Source: Cordilura impudica (Eukaryota > Arthropoda > Insecta > Diptera > Scathophagidae). Taken from it: a stretch of 64,000 nt of DNA. Where the stretch lies: the NCBI GenBank assembly GCA_963682025.1, contig OY821521.1, forward strand, positions 122,511,004 to 122,575,003, written 5' to 3'. The notes under the pieces are model-generated. The model worked only from the letters and a program-made list of their open reading frames with translations. It was not told the DNA's origin and searched no databases. The position numbers were made by a program, and so were the translations under genes. Below, in pieces: positions 43,597-55,621 of the stretch (positions are counted from its first letter, which is position 1; each line of letters opens with the position of its first letter).

Positions 43597-45621
43597 TTAA
43601 AAAAAAAATACTTCTTTTCTTAATTTATTTTTTATATTTTCTGTAAAATATTCATCACAATTCGTAAGAGAAGGTATATCTAAAAGACTAATCATTTCTA
43701 ATCTATAATTATTTTCTAACTCTATTCGTGACTTCACATGCGGCAGGGAAGAAATAAGTGGATCGGAAGATGCTGCCAACATGTTGAAGAGGTCCTCATT
43801 TTGCCTTACCCTTGATGCTTTGAATGTGTTCTGCAATCTATATTTTTTATAAAATTTGTTAAGAGACTCCTGTGCTTCTTCGGAAAGCTCTCCAATTGGC
43901 AAAGACTGGTACTCAATTATATCTTTGCCATGCGCCAATATTTTGTGGACGGTCGGGGTCAACTTCTTCTGTGGATACATTTCTGCTAAAAGAGATGCAG
44001 TTTTCGATGCATATTCTCCATATTTTGTAGAATTGACATTTTCTTTGCAGTTTAAAACATTGAAGATCGTTCCCAATCTTTTCACGATTTGATTGTCAAT
44101 TCCAGTGATTCTAGTTACTGCCTCATCATTTTCAAAAAATCTCCTGGAAGTGTTTCCATCATTTGAGTTACCGTATCCGTGCTTGAGACAGTCTACTTTT
44201 AGTCCAACTTGTTTAAAAAAAGCATCCTGTATTTGTTTCTTTCTGATCTTGTACGTATTTTAATCGAAGTTTTCCTCCTCTTGTGGTAGGGTATACGCCA
44301 GTTTTAGCAAGAACTCCATACACCTTATCCTTGTGTGCAATGGTGACATTCCATATTCGTAATTCTCCTCGTTTGTAGAATCGTTTAAATTACCAAAGTT
44401 CTTCTGACTCTTTTTGCAAATCGGGCATGACAATGTTGAGGTTGTTCCTGTTAGTTCGTTTACGGCTTTTCCGTCAACCATGGTCAGGTGGAACTCGTAA
44501 TTGCATTCAATATATTTTCCTTCTCCAATTTGCAGCTTTGTAGGCTTAATCTTGCTTATTTGTTCTTCAATGTCCTTCACCGTGGTCCTTATGAGTTCTG
44601 CCGATTCCCTTGCAAACTGAAACATTATTGGTCGGCAATAATGCACTGATGACGGACGTGGATTTTTCCTGTGTAGGGAAACATCAGATTTTAGCCGCAA
44701 AGGAACAACAGATGCCACAAACATATTTCCGTCCGATATTGTAGCGTCATCGGAAGATATCCTTTGCTTGAAAACGCTTTGTCCGGATGATCCATCGCAG
44801 CCCCATTTGCTGATCAATGTCAGTTTCTCAGGTAGAATTTTCACCTCATTTTCAGGAACACTCTCCAACAACCGTTTTGCTGTATGGCCCATGAGATCCT
44901 GCAGATTGGCTTTCACAGAGACTTCCGTAAACTCCGTATGCAGTGGTCGTGAATTTACTTTGGCTTGCGTAATATGCTTGTATCCTGGTAAAACGTCAGC
45001 CCCGTGTCGCATCAGGGATGCCCTTAGTATCTCATATTTTTCGTTGGAAAGTTGTAAGTCCATAAGCAAGGCCAAGGCTTCTTCGGAAACATACTTTTTA
45101 ATGTGTGCGTTTGTGGGCGTGGCAATGCTTTCCTTAATCCTTTTTAGTCGCAGTGGACTTGCATCAGCAACAGATTTTGTAATCTGCGACCTAACTCTTT
45201 CACTATCCTTTGTATATTTAATAGACAGCGCGTCCGATAAATGGTTCGTGGTCAAGTCATTGGTGGCATCGGCAAGTTTCCTATTCCTTGTGAAAATTGA
45301 ACACACCTCAATACTTTTTTTTGGCCTTCCTTTTGCTCCTCTGGTTGATGTGGTGGGTTTATCTACTGCCAATATATCCAGGATGGTGTCTTCATTAAGC
45401 CAGTCCTCGTATTTGGAGTTGAAGTTCTGAATGGTTCGATTAGATTTCACCCATTTTGCCTCAATATTTGCATATATCAGATAAAAATTATTTTTTATAA
45501 TTTCGCTTCTCTCAATATTTCCGTATAAGCTATCAAGTTCTTCTAAAGCAGCTTGCGTGAAAAACTTTGGTGTGGTTGACCTTCTAAACAGTTCAAATAA
45601 TTTTAAATTGTTTAACGCCAT
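43597..45621 (-). pseudogene. Transib-1 transposase, copy 2 (one stop)
   Basis: Same protein as the open frame at 2614-4617, from the ATG at 45621 (MALNNLKLFELFRRST). KWGCDGSSGQSVFKQR, TMVDGKAVNELTGT, CPICKKS and NSNDGNTSRRFF are kept. A GAA-to-TAA change at about 44260 stops the frame after EENFD, next to a 15-bp in-frame deletion; translation could otherwise continue in the same frame to the end. The C-terminus runs on to IKNKLRKEVFFF because the stop of copy 1 is lost. Probably inactive. Confidence 0.92.
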
Positions 45622-45669
45622 GGTTTCAGTACTTGTTGCGCCAACTTTCAGTCGTAGACTAATCCAGGT

Positions 45670-45975
45670 ATTATGCTTATTTTGCAATATATAGGCTTAT
45701 GCTACCATGCCTAAAAATTTACCTGTTCCCTGCATACATATGGATTTAGGCTGAATTATGCAATTTTGATATTATGCTCGTGTCTAAATAAGATTTGTGC
45801 CTACCTGGAGGGACCATAAGTCATTATGCTTATTTTGCAATATATAGGCTTATGGTACCATGCCTAAAAATTTACCTGTTCCCTGCATACATATGGATTT
45901 AGGCTGAATTATGCAATTTTGATATTATGCTCGTGTCTAAATAAGATTTGTGCCTACCTGGAGGGACCATAAGTC
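45670..45975 (-). repeat. 153-bp leader repeats of Transib-1 copy 2
   Basis: Two units offset 153 bp (from 45670 and 45823), equivalent to 2260-2565 in copy 1. Confidence 0.92.
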
Positions 45976-46774
45976 AATATTGTTCTTGACCATTTGTACT
46001 CCAAAGTAATTTTTAAGTGAGGTGCGTACCTGCGAATTTCAATGAGTAGTTTTTTGTGCATCCTGTGTCTGTAACAGAATATTGGGAGTAGACTTTGGCA
46101 GAGGCTCACAGGTAGACAACCGACTTAAAATGCAATTTTCAAACTATTAGATCAAACTACTGTCAGTCAAAACATGTAAGGGATGCACGCCATACAATTT
46201 CTGCAACCATGTCTTTTTAACCTTTTTTACCTCTAGAAGCCAAACGGGCACGTACGGGCAGATAAAACCTTTTGAATTATGTAAAGAAATAATCCATAGA
46301 ACATGTTTTGCAAATATGGCAAATATAGAAAAATACGGATTTTTTTTATTTTCCGTCAAAGTTGAAAAATAGTGAAAAAAACGAATAGTTTTTAAATAGT
46401 GATATACCAGGAGAAACACAAAGCAAACAGTTAATTATTTTTTTTATCATTATACATTTAGTAAATACATCAATCAATACAAACAAAAAATAAGGCGATT
46501 CGTTACCTATTTTTCGTGATATTACACCTGAAATCGCAACAAATTGATTAAAAATTGTGTGTTTTTTTGAAAACCGAAAGTCGGTCAACTTTGAACGGTT
46601 ATATCTTCTAAGCTAAAAATGTGATATTATTAAGAGTAGCATATTTGAAATCGTTGAAAAGTTTCCTATAACATGGGTTTATTCAAAACTTCGTCAGCGC
46701 ACATGACAATTTTGATTTTTGCAACCTCGTTTGCTCTACGGGCGCCACTATGCGGTGGTGGAAAAAGAAATTGA

Positions 46775-48780
46775 AAGAAATCTTTTCCTGCAAAGAGCAA
46801 CTTAAAAGTATCGTTCCTTAAAACAGTACATTGCTTTAGAAATTATTTTTTGTTAAAAACAACCTTTTCTTAAAAAAGTACCTTTTCTGAAAAAGTACAG
46901 TTTTTTAAAAAAGTACATTATCTTAAAAAAGTACCTTTTCCCTTCTCTAAGAAGTGCCAAATTTCTTTAGAAAGCACCTCTACTTAAATAAAGTACGTTT
47001 TCGTAAAAAGACATTTTCTTTAAAAAAATGTTTTTGCTTAAAAAAGTATCCCTTCTAAGAACGTGCCTTTTCTTAAAAAGAGCATTTTCTTTAGAAAGCA
47101 CCTGTTCTTAAAACAGTCCATTATCTTAACAGGAGGTTTTCTTAAAAAAGCACATTTTCTTGAAAAATTAAATTTTCTTAAAGTGGAACCTTTCCTAAAA
47201 TAAGTAAACTTTCTTAAAAAAGTACCTTTTTAAACAGTACATTTCCGTAAAACAGTGCAGTTTTTGAAAAAAGTACATTTACTTCTAGAACTTTTTTTTA
47301 AATTATACCGTTCTCAAAAACGTATTTTTTTTAAATGTACCTGTTATTAAAGCAGTACACTTTCTTAAAGAGTTCGTTTTTAGGAAGTACATTTTCTGCA
47401 CACAGTACCTTTTCCTAAATTGTACCAATTCTTAATTAACTACATTTTCTTAAAAAAATATAATTTCTTAAATAAGTAAATTTTCCGAAAAAAATACCTT
47501 TTCTTAAAAAAGCAAATTTTTCTTTAATAAGTACATGTTCTTAAAAGAGTATATTTTCGAAAAAAAAAGTAAATTTTCTTAGAATAGTAATTTTTTTTTA
47601 AAAAGTAAATTTTCTTTAAAAAACTACATTTGCGTATAAAAAACCTTTTCTTAATAAAAACATGTTCTTAAAACAATAACTTTTCTTAAAAAACTACATT
47701 TTCTTAAAAAGTACACTTTCCAAAATAAATACCTTTTCTTAAAAAAGTAGCTTTTTTTAAAAAGTATCTTTCCCTAGAATAGTATCTTTTAAAAAAAAGT
47801 AAATTTTCTTAAAATATCAACTTTTTTAAAACAAATAAATTTTTTGTAGAAAAAGAACATTTTCTTAATATAGTATCTTTTCTTAAATAGAACCTGCCAT
47901 TAAAAAAGTACATTATCTTAAGAAGTGCATTTCATTAAAAAGTAAATTTATCTAAAAAGTATTATTTCTTAAAACCTATTTTTTTGTAAAGTGCCTTTTC
48001 TCATAAGTATCTTTAAAAAACAGTTTATTAAAAAAGTACAGTTCCTACAAAAGTGAATTTGCCTAAAATATCGTTTCTTAAAACTGATTTTTTTAAAAAG
48101 TATATTTCTTATAAGCATATTCTCTTACAAAATTAGCTTTTCTTAATAACGGATATCTTCTTAAAAAAGAATGTTTACAAAAATAAAATGTTTCTTAAAA
48201 AACATTTTCTTAAAAAAGTAACTTTAATAAGTATATTTTCTTAAAAAATACATTTTCTTAAACAAGTAACTTTTCTTAAAAGAAACTACATTTTCTTATG
48301 AAAAAATCTCGTAAAAAGTATATTTTCTTAAAATCGTACCTTTTCTTCAAAAAGCTTCTTTCTTAAAAAAATAAAATTTTCTTAATACAGTAACTTTTCA
48401 TCAAAATGAGCCTGCCATTAAAACATAACTCTTCTTTAAAATTTACATTTTCTTAAAAAACTACATTGTCATGAAAAGGTAAATTTCCTTAAAAATGTAA
48501 ATTTAACAAAAAAAAAAAACACTATTTCTTAAAACCTAATTATTTTGTAAAAAAAATCTTTTCTACAAAAAGTAAACTTTTCTTAAAAAAGGAAATTTTT
48601 AAGGACATTTTCTTCAAAAAAGTACATTTTCTTAAAAAGTACCTTCTCATAAAAAAGTAGCTTTTTTAGAAAAAGAAACTTTTTTTAAAAAACTACTTTT
48701 TCTTAAAAAACTTTCTTAAAGAAGTACATGTTCTTAAAAAAGTACATTTTATAAGAAAAGTAAATTTTCTTAAAAACTGC
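46775..48780 (+). repeat. AT-rich minisatellite block E
   Basis: About 2 kb of 17-20-bp units near TTTTCTTAAAAAAGTACA. It starts some 20 bp after the Transib-1 copy. Confidence 0.92.
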
Positions 48781-49539
48781 AAATCGTGGTTACGGTTGCG
48801 ATACAAAGTACACCTTTACCGGGTGATTGCAGCTGCTTTATCTTATGAAAACATTATGAAATATTTTTGGGGTTTAGTATTCACATAAAGGTACAATTAT
48901 GGAACCTTCATTTATTCTAATTTAATATTGTACTTATTGCAAGAAATTAGTTTGCTATTGTTACGGTTGTGACACAACCGATGATAAATCTTTTCCCTTG
49001 ATGATCATTTCACGTTTTGTGCCCCTTAAGAAAAATGCAGTTGTATTCAAAAATTTTTCTCTCTTGTTCCCTTAAAAAAAAAATATAAAAAAGTTGTTAC
49101 GGTTGTGACAGGTGCGTTATGGTTGTGACATTGTACAGGATTTATCATAGAGAGAAACTTTCACACAAGAAAAATATACAAATGAATTGGCATTAGTTTT
49201 ATCACACACAAGTTCCATTACAACGAAAATCTCGTAATTGTGAAGCATTTTAGCGGTCCCTTGAAGTTATTTGTAACTGTATAGCTATTACATGAGGCTT
49301 TGCAATTCCTCTGATATAAAACACACCGCTGATGTCTCTACCAACTTAGAAAATGAAGTCGGCCATTTTGGATTGCATCACTTGCAGAAAAACATGTTGC
49401 CAGATTTCAACTAATATGATAATTTAAAAATGTTGAGAACAATCATCACAGATATGGCTATTTCTTAAAATAATAAATTTATTTTGTTAGATTATTATAT
49501 TGTTTTTTTCTTGGTATTCACCGCTTCTCAAGATTTGCT
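48781..49539. other. Non-satellite spacer with GTTACGGTTGTGACA repeats
   Basis: A 760-bp island between minisatellite blocks. GTTACGGTTGTGACA-like words occur near 48789 (GTTACGGTTGCGATA), 48960, 49098 and 49118 (GTTATGGTTGTGACA). No gene. It may be an old insertion whose ends are lost. Confidence 0.65.
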
Positions 49540-51002
49540 CAAAAGTAACTGTTCTCAGGATTTTTGCTTAAAAAACCCTTTTCTTAAAAAAGTGAATTAT
49601 CTTTTAAAAAAAAAATTCTCTTAAATATGTAAATTTCCTTAAACAAATACATTTTCTGACAAAGGTAAATTTACTTAAAAAAGGACATTTCCCCAAAAAA
49701 TACCTTTTCTTTAAATAGTAACTTTACTTTAAAAAGTACAATTTTTACAAAGTATATCTTCTAAAAAATTAATATTCTTTAAAAAAGTTAATTTTCTTAA
49801 AAGAAACTAAATTTTGTTATAAAAAAAATTTTCTTAAAAGTACCTCTACTTGAAAAGTAAATTTTCTTAAAAAAGTAAATTTTCTTAAAAGAGTGCCTTA
49901 AAAAAAAGTAGAAAATGTTCTTAGATAATGCCTGAGAAAGTATCCTTTCTAAAAAGTATCTTTCTTAAATAGTACATTTTTCAAACAGTTACTTTTCTAA
50001 GTACCTTTTCTAGCGAAAGAAACTTTTCCTTAAAAAGTAAATTTTCTTAAAAGAAAAACATTTTCATGAAAAAAGTAACTTAAAAGTTACTTAACATGGT
50101 TAACACTGTGCATTTCCTTAAAATGTTTTTTTCTTAAAAACTACTTTTTCTTATAAAAGTACCTTTTCTTTAAAAATACCTTCTATTAAAAATGTAAATT
50201 TTTTACATAAAGTACCTCTCCTTAAACAAAGTACGATTTCTTAAAAAAGACCTTTTCTTAAAAACAAATTCTTTGCTTGAAAAAGTATCTTTTCTAAAAA
50301 GCACATTTTCTTAAAAATAACATTTTCTTTAGAAAAAAATATTTTCTTAAAAGAGTACATTTTATTAAAAAAAAGGCTAGTTTTTTAAAAAAGGACACTT
50401 ACTTCTAAAATAAACTTTTCTTAAAAACTACCTTTTATTAAAAAATTACATTTTCTTCAGAGCTCCCTTCCCTTAAAAATGTAAATTTTCTTAACTTTCT
50501 TTACTTCTAAGAGTAACGTTTTTAAAAAACGATCGTTTTTAAAAACGTAAATTTTCTGAAACAGTACATGTCATTAAAACAGTACATTTTGTTTAAAGAG
50601 TGCGTTTTTATGAAAGTAAATTTTCTTCACAAAGTATCTTTTTTTAAAATAGTACATTGTCTTAAATAACTAAATTTTCTTTAAAAGATATATATTTTCT
50701 TAAAAAGTAAATTTTTATAATATGTACATTTTCCTAAAAAAGTACATTTACTTTAAAATGTACATTTTCTTAGAAACTTACCCTTTTTGAAAAACCGCCT
50801 GTTCTCAGAACAGCAACATTTACTAAAAAATCCTCTTGATTTCAAAAATGAATTTCTTTAAAAAAAACCTTTCTCTTAAATGTGTAAATTTTCTTTTAAA
50901 CATACATTTTCTCAAAAAAATAACTTCTCTTGAAAAAAAAACTAAATTTTCTTATAAAAAAAGCTTCTCTAAAAAAGCACATTTTCTTAAAATAATAACT
51001 TC
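49540..51002 (+). repeat. AT-rich minisatellite block F
   Basis: Same family and orientation as block E; interrupted at 51003 by Penelope copy c. Confidence 0.9.
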
Positions 51003-51098
51003 TGTGTGATGGGTTTTGTTTGGCATGAGGTCATGAAGTTAAAAATTAACGAACAACACAAATGTTTTAATTTTTAATTTTATTTTATTTTTAATATT

Positions 51099-51300
51099 GT
51101 TATGGAAAAGTTATTGGACTATTCAGTGAAAAGGATGGATAGTAAACCAAGGTTTCTAACTAAATACGTTGATGATTTGTTTTGTATTTTAAAATCAGAC
51201 AAAGTGGAGGATACGCTAAGAATCCTAAATTCTTATAATCGATAAATACAGTTTACCAAAGAAGAAGAGACTAACAACCAACTTTATACGAAGAGTTCTT
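51099..51300 (+). pseudogene. Penelope reverse transcriptase, last part (copy c)
   Basis: Begins inside the domain with VMEKLLDYSVKRMDSKPR and LTKYVDDLFCILKSDKVEDT, containing the YVDD catalytic motif, then a TAA at 51244 before IQFTKEEETNNQLYTKSS. Everything upstream is lost by 5' truncation. Confidence 0.88.
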
Positions 51301-51357
51301 AATATAAGTGATAACAGCTTTCACAAAGAAAATACAAACAAAATTATTTGCACTCTC

Positions 51358-51989
51358 ATGAAAAACGATTTCCCCAAGAAAACTATAAAAGAACTAATAA
51401 AACATGTAAAATCTAGTAAAACTGGTAAGAATGAAGAAAAACCGGCAAAGATTTACAAATCGGTAACATACATTCAAGGCCTTTCAGAGAGAATTAAAAA
51501 CTCAGATATTTATAATAAAGAAAAATATGAAATTGCGCTGAAAACTTCTAATACTGTTAGTAAGTTATTCAGCAAAACAAAATCAAAACTTGAAAACGAA
51601 GACAAGTCAAACGTTATATACAAAATAGGCTGCAACGGAAATGGGTCCAACACATGTAACAATGTCTATGTTGGTACTACAAAAACAAAATTAAAGACAC
51701 GCTTATCGTCTCACAAGTCAGACTACAAAGCAAAAAATAGACCACTTGAACAAAAAACTGCAGTTGCAGCCCACAGTACACTATCCACGAACCAGACTTT
51801 AAAAATGTGAGTATATTACAAGAAGAGCGTAATTATGCAAAGAGATATACACTGGAGATGTTACATATCAACGATGTACAATACAACCAAAGACTTAACT
51901 ACAAAACAGATACAGACAAGTGCGCACAAGTGTACAGACACACAGTTAATAAATACCGACGGCTTAGAACAAAAACCAGTTCAAAATAG
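51358..51989 (+). pseudogene. Penelope GIY-YIG endonuclease region (copy c)
   Basis: The best preserved nuclease segment here. A 150-codon frame reads KNDFPKKTIKELIKHVKSSK, PAKIYKSVTYIQGLSERIKN, LFSKTKSKLENEDKSNVIYK, IGCNGNGSNTCNNVYVGTT (a GIY-YIG-like pair as VIYK...VYVG), KTKLKTRLSSHKSDYKAKNR and EQKTAVAAHSTLSTNQ. A frameshift at about 51800 leads to ILQEERNYAKRYTLEML, NDVQYNQRLNYKTDTDKCAQ and VYRHTVNKYRRL. Only the frameshift and the missing RT prevent function. It is related to but distinct in sequence from copies a and b. Confidence 0.9.
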
Positions 51990-52120
51990 AACGCAGCCAA
52001 CTGAAGACGCTTTTCAACTCCGCGCTGTAATTACAGAGCTATAAATGTATGTAATTATTTAGTGTTTTTATGTATAAATATAAAAAATGTGATATATTTG
52101 TATTTTTGTTTAGTATTTTC

Positions 52121-52160
52121 CTGAAGATGAACAGCGAAGCTGTTCGAAATATTGAAAATA
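52121..52160 (+). other. Hammerhead-like core, Penelope copy c
   Basis: CTGAAGA (52121-52127), one T, a perfect 7-bp stem GAACAGC/GCTGTTC with loop GAA, GAAA (52146-52149), then TATTGAAAATA able to form a 4-bp stem. CTGANGA and GAAA agree with the hammerhead core. The plus-one U beside stem II is also in copy b. Confidence 0.62.
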
Positions 52161-52255
52161 AAATAAAATTAAAAATTAAAACATTTGTGTTGTTCGTTAA
52201 TTTTTAACTTCATGACCTCATGCCAAACAAAACCCATCACACAACAACAATAAAG

Positions 52256-53085
52256 GTCAACAACAATTCTTTTTAACAATAGTAACTTTTCTTAAAAAGA
52301 ACCTGCGATTAAAAAGTACATTATCTTAAAAAAGTGCATTTCCTTAAAAAAGTAAATTTACCTAAAAATACCATTTCTTAAAAACAGTTCTTTCTTATGA
52401 AGTATCTTTTCTAAATACAAAAATGTTTCTTAAAAAAGGATGTTTTCTTAAAAGAGTACATTTTCTTAAAAAAGAAATTTTCTTCAAACACATATTCTTA
52501 AAAAAAGTAAATATTCTTAAAAAAAATGCATTTTTCTTAAAATAGTAACTATTCTTAAAAAAGTTACATTTCTTAAAAAGTATACTTTTTCTTTAATTTC
52601 CTTTAAAAAAGTAAATTTTCTTAAAAGAAGCTACATTTATTATATACAATTTATTATATATTTTTTAAAAACTACCTTTTCTTAAATAAGTACCTTTTAT
52701 TATAAAAGTAAATTTTCTTAAAAAAGTACCTTTTCTGAAAAAATAACTGCTCTCATAGCAGTAACTTTTATTAAAAAGATCCCTTTTCTTAAGAAAGTGA
52801 ATTTTCTTTAAAAAAAACTTCTCTTAAATATGTAAATTTTCTTTAAAAAATACATTTTTAAAAAAGGTAACTTCTCTTAAAAAAAATCTTGTAAACACCT
52901 TCTCTAAAAAGCACCTTCTTTTAGAATGGTAACTTTTCTGAAAAAATAACCTGTCATTCTTAAAAAATAAATTTACCTTAAAAATACAATTTCTTAAAAA
53001 CAATTTTTTTAAAGTACCTTTTCTTATGAAGAATCTTTTCTACAAAACTTCGCGTTTCTTAAAAAATGATATTTTCTTTAAAACA
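52256..53085 (+). repeat. AT-rich minisatellite block G
   Basis: Continuation of block F after the Penelope insertion, same unit and orientation. Confidence 0.9.
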
Positions 53086-54767
53086 TTTTTTTTGTATTCA
53101 TTTTTCTGAATGCTCTACATGTTGAGAGTGTTGTGTCAAAATTTCAATAAAATTGGAGCAAAGCTAACAAAGATACAGCGTTTCAAACGACCGGCCTTAT
53201 ACGGTATACCGTATATAAATCAGTTTTTCAAAAACTTTAAATCTATTTTCTCGCAAATAAATGTTTGAATTCCGTGAACATCATAACTCAAAATGTACTT
53301 GTCCGATTCTTTTGAAATTTGAAATTTCACACACTATTTCTACATATAAATCGCCAGGTAACCACGTAGAGTTTTTTTATTTTCCATTTTCCCCCATTTT
53401 CTAACAACAAATTCACCGAAATTTTATACAAATCGTGTTATTCACTTCAAAATGCTGACAAAAAAAAAAAAAAATAAATGAAAAAAAATCTTCTTTATTT
53501 TTTATTTCCGCAAAACAACAATGCCTCCGGAGATTCGCTGTCACGGACTTATTTATTAAAATTTTTAATTGAAAATGTTTCCAAAGATGCTTCAAATGAA
53601 TTCTGTGTTAGGGACTACTCAGAAGTTCATTTTAATTACCTTTTTGACAGAATTACCATTCTTTAAAACAATAAAATATTAATATGAAAATTATCTATTT
53701 GCTGGTACCAAAAAGAGGGCTTTATACCCTGTCCGGAATTACTACATTTGGCAACACTTATTATTTCGAATATCAATAACTGCTGAACACAGTAGTGACT
53801 CAATTGCTGTATAAATTATTTGTCAGATCACTTCAATTCCGTCTTTGGATCATTCTTTTCATATTCAGAACTCGTGGTGTAAATTACAAAGATATTGAGT
53901 GAAAAATAAATTTGTGTTAACCTTAAATTTTCTTTCGAAATTTAAATTAAATTTAAATGTTATACAATTTGTCGAGGTTTTTTAATTTTTTGAAAAAAAA
54001 AAAAAAACAAAATATCATGTTGCCAATGTTAAGTTGGAATCGCAAAAGTGGATGCATTAAATTTTGGAAGAAAATTGTCTATTATAACATGTCTGTTTTA
54101 TCCCTATCAGATCACTACTGCAAATAAAAAAGGCGGACATAGCAAACAAAAGAGAATAAATAAACATCGTGCTGTCATTTGAGGCAGGTAATTTTAAAAA
54201 ACCACAGTTAGTTAGGAATAACTAAAGTACAAGAAAATAAAAAAAAATTATTCTTAATATCTAATTATGTATTATTATTTTATTTATTAATTAATTTCAG
54301 TGCTAGAACATTAAGAATATAATTCTGTAAAACTGTTTTTTTTTTTTTTGTAAAAGTTTTATAGCTAAGGGGAGGCTATTCCATGACTTAATGGCATTAA
54401 TGAAGAAAAATCTGCCACTGATATAAATAATCATTATTAACCATAACTTTAATTGCTATAAAAAAAGTGAGTGTCAAAATATAAAATTATAAATAATATA
54501 AAGCAGAAAACATAAAGAGGAAGAAACAAAATCGAAAACACTCATAACTAAAATATGATACTTATTTCGGTGATATTTTTGTGTTTTTAAACATATATTC
54601 AAGTTTGATTAAGTTTTACGGGTTGTTTTCCAATCCATATTTCAACGAATGGTGCGCACTCTTCGGCAGAACTTTTTTAAAGCAAACAACACAAACACCT
54701 ATTTGGCAAAATTGGTAACAAAAACACAAAAAAAAATCTCCAAAACGTATGTAAAATAAAACACTAT
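53086..54767. other. Unannotated DNA with an 18-bp palindrome
   Basis: No gene recognised. A perfect palindrome TATACGGTATACCGTATA lies at 53198-53215. Two overlapping short frames near 53413-53666 have no motif. Poly(A) and poly(T) runs at 53460, 53995 and 54340. Confidence 0.5.
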
Positions 54768-55136
54768 TGCCCGTTTTCTCAATAGGCGATTACCTTTTAT
54801 CCTAACGAGAAACTGCCGATTAAAGAAATTTTGTTTTCTCAATGTCTGGTTTGCTTCTATTTTGTCGCAAAGCTAACCGGCACTCATCTGCCAATTATTT
54901 ATTTATCGTACAGATAAATTATTCTCCCAACTTTCATATCAATTTTGAAAGGCATTGCCAACTGAAAATAATTCTCCCAACTTTCATACGTATTTTGAGA
55001 GGCATTGTCAACTGAAAATAATGTTTTTGTCGGTACATTGAGAAAACCAAAATTGTTAACAGGCATTTTGTCGGTACAATAAATTTATGTCCTGGTTAAG
55101 TAACAGCCAGTTTGACGATACATTGAGAAAACCGGC
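54768..55136. mobile_element. 369-bp MITE-like element, TTTTCTCAAT ends
   Basis: Left TGCCCGTTTTCTCAAT, right ATTGAGAAAACCGGCA. The same GTTTTCTCAATG word recurs inside at 54831 and, inverted, at about 55037, so the inverted repeats are nested. A 50-bp tandem duplication (54921-54970, 54971-55020: ATTCTCCCAACTTTCAT...GGCATTG) occupies the centre. No clear target duplication. Confidence 0.7.
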
Positions 55137-55611
55137 ATATATATTTATAATACTTATTTTAACAATTACAAAATTTTTATTATAAGCAATATTATAAAAA
55201 TCAAAGAAAAAGAATTAGTAACATTAATTATCATTAAAATTAAACTTCATTATCATATGTCCCATCATTATATTACTATTCCATCTTATTAAAGTAGTAG
55301 TGTTGTGCCAGTTCTAAATCACTTTTCTAGTACATTTGGATTCATCAAACCATTTTAACTTGGCAGCGCTGGTTTTTTAGGGTTGGCAACACTATTTTTA
55401 GCAGAGTCGCAGTTTTTAACTGGGCACCACTTTTTATTCCGTTAAGTTTGAATTTTCCCGTTATTTAGCACTATTTTAACAGATTCATCAACCTTTTTTC
55501 ACATTATTTAGTAGATTCCCGACCATTTACCCATATTTAGCAGATTCGTAATCCTTTTCTCGTTATTTATTAATATGTTTGGTAGAGGTGGCAACATTAT
55601 GATTTATTGAA
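55137..55611. other. AT-rich DNA with degenerate TTTAGCAGATTC repeats
   Basis: TTTAGCAGA/TTTAGTAGATTC words recur about every 35-45 bp between 55395 and 55560, suggesting a decayed tandem repeat. No gene. Confidence 0.5.
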
Positions 55612-55621
55612 GCCTAAGACA

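Larger units (their letters stand above)
43316..46752 (-). mobile_element. Transib family 1, copy 2
   Basis: 3,437 bp, inverted relative to copy 1. The 3' end begins CACAGTGGCGCC at 43316; the 5' end finishes GGGCGCCACTATG at 46752, where the heptamer has one change (CATAGTG). CGGTG flanks it exactly on both sides (43311-43315, 46753-46757), an intact 5-bp target duplication. Its target differs from that of copy 1, so this is a separate insertion and not part of the palindrome. Confidence 0.96.
51003..52243 (+). mobile_element. Penelope-like element, copy c
   Basis: 1,241 bp inserted in minisatellite. Perfect or near-perfect 96-bp inverted repeats bound it: TGTGTGATGGGTTTTGTTTG at 51003 and the complement ending at 52243. 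The right one is the natural 3' end; the left one is an inverted fragment of it. In between are the end of the reverse transcriptase, the GIY-YIG region and a hammerhead-like core. Confidence 0.92.

Noticed and set aside
49085..49135. Telomere-like G-rich repeats (GGTTGTGACA)
   Set aside because: Only four dispersed, non-tandem occurrences; dipterans do not use short telomerase repeats.
46775..53085. CRISPR-like array of short spaced repeats
   Set aside because: Units are 17-20 bp, contiguous and degenerate with no unique spacers of fixed length, and the organism is clearly an animal.
53413..53666. Two overlapping 60-62-codon frames on opposite strands
   Set aside because: No motif, no neighbour support, and length expected by chance.
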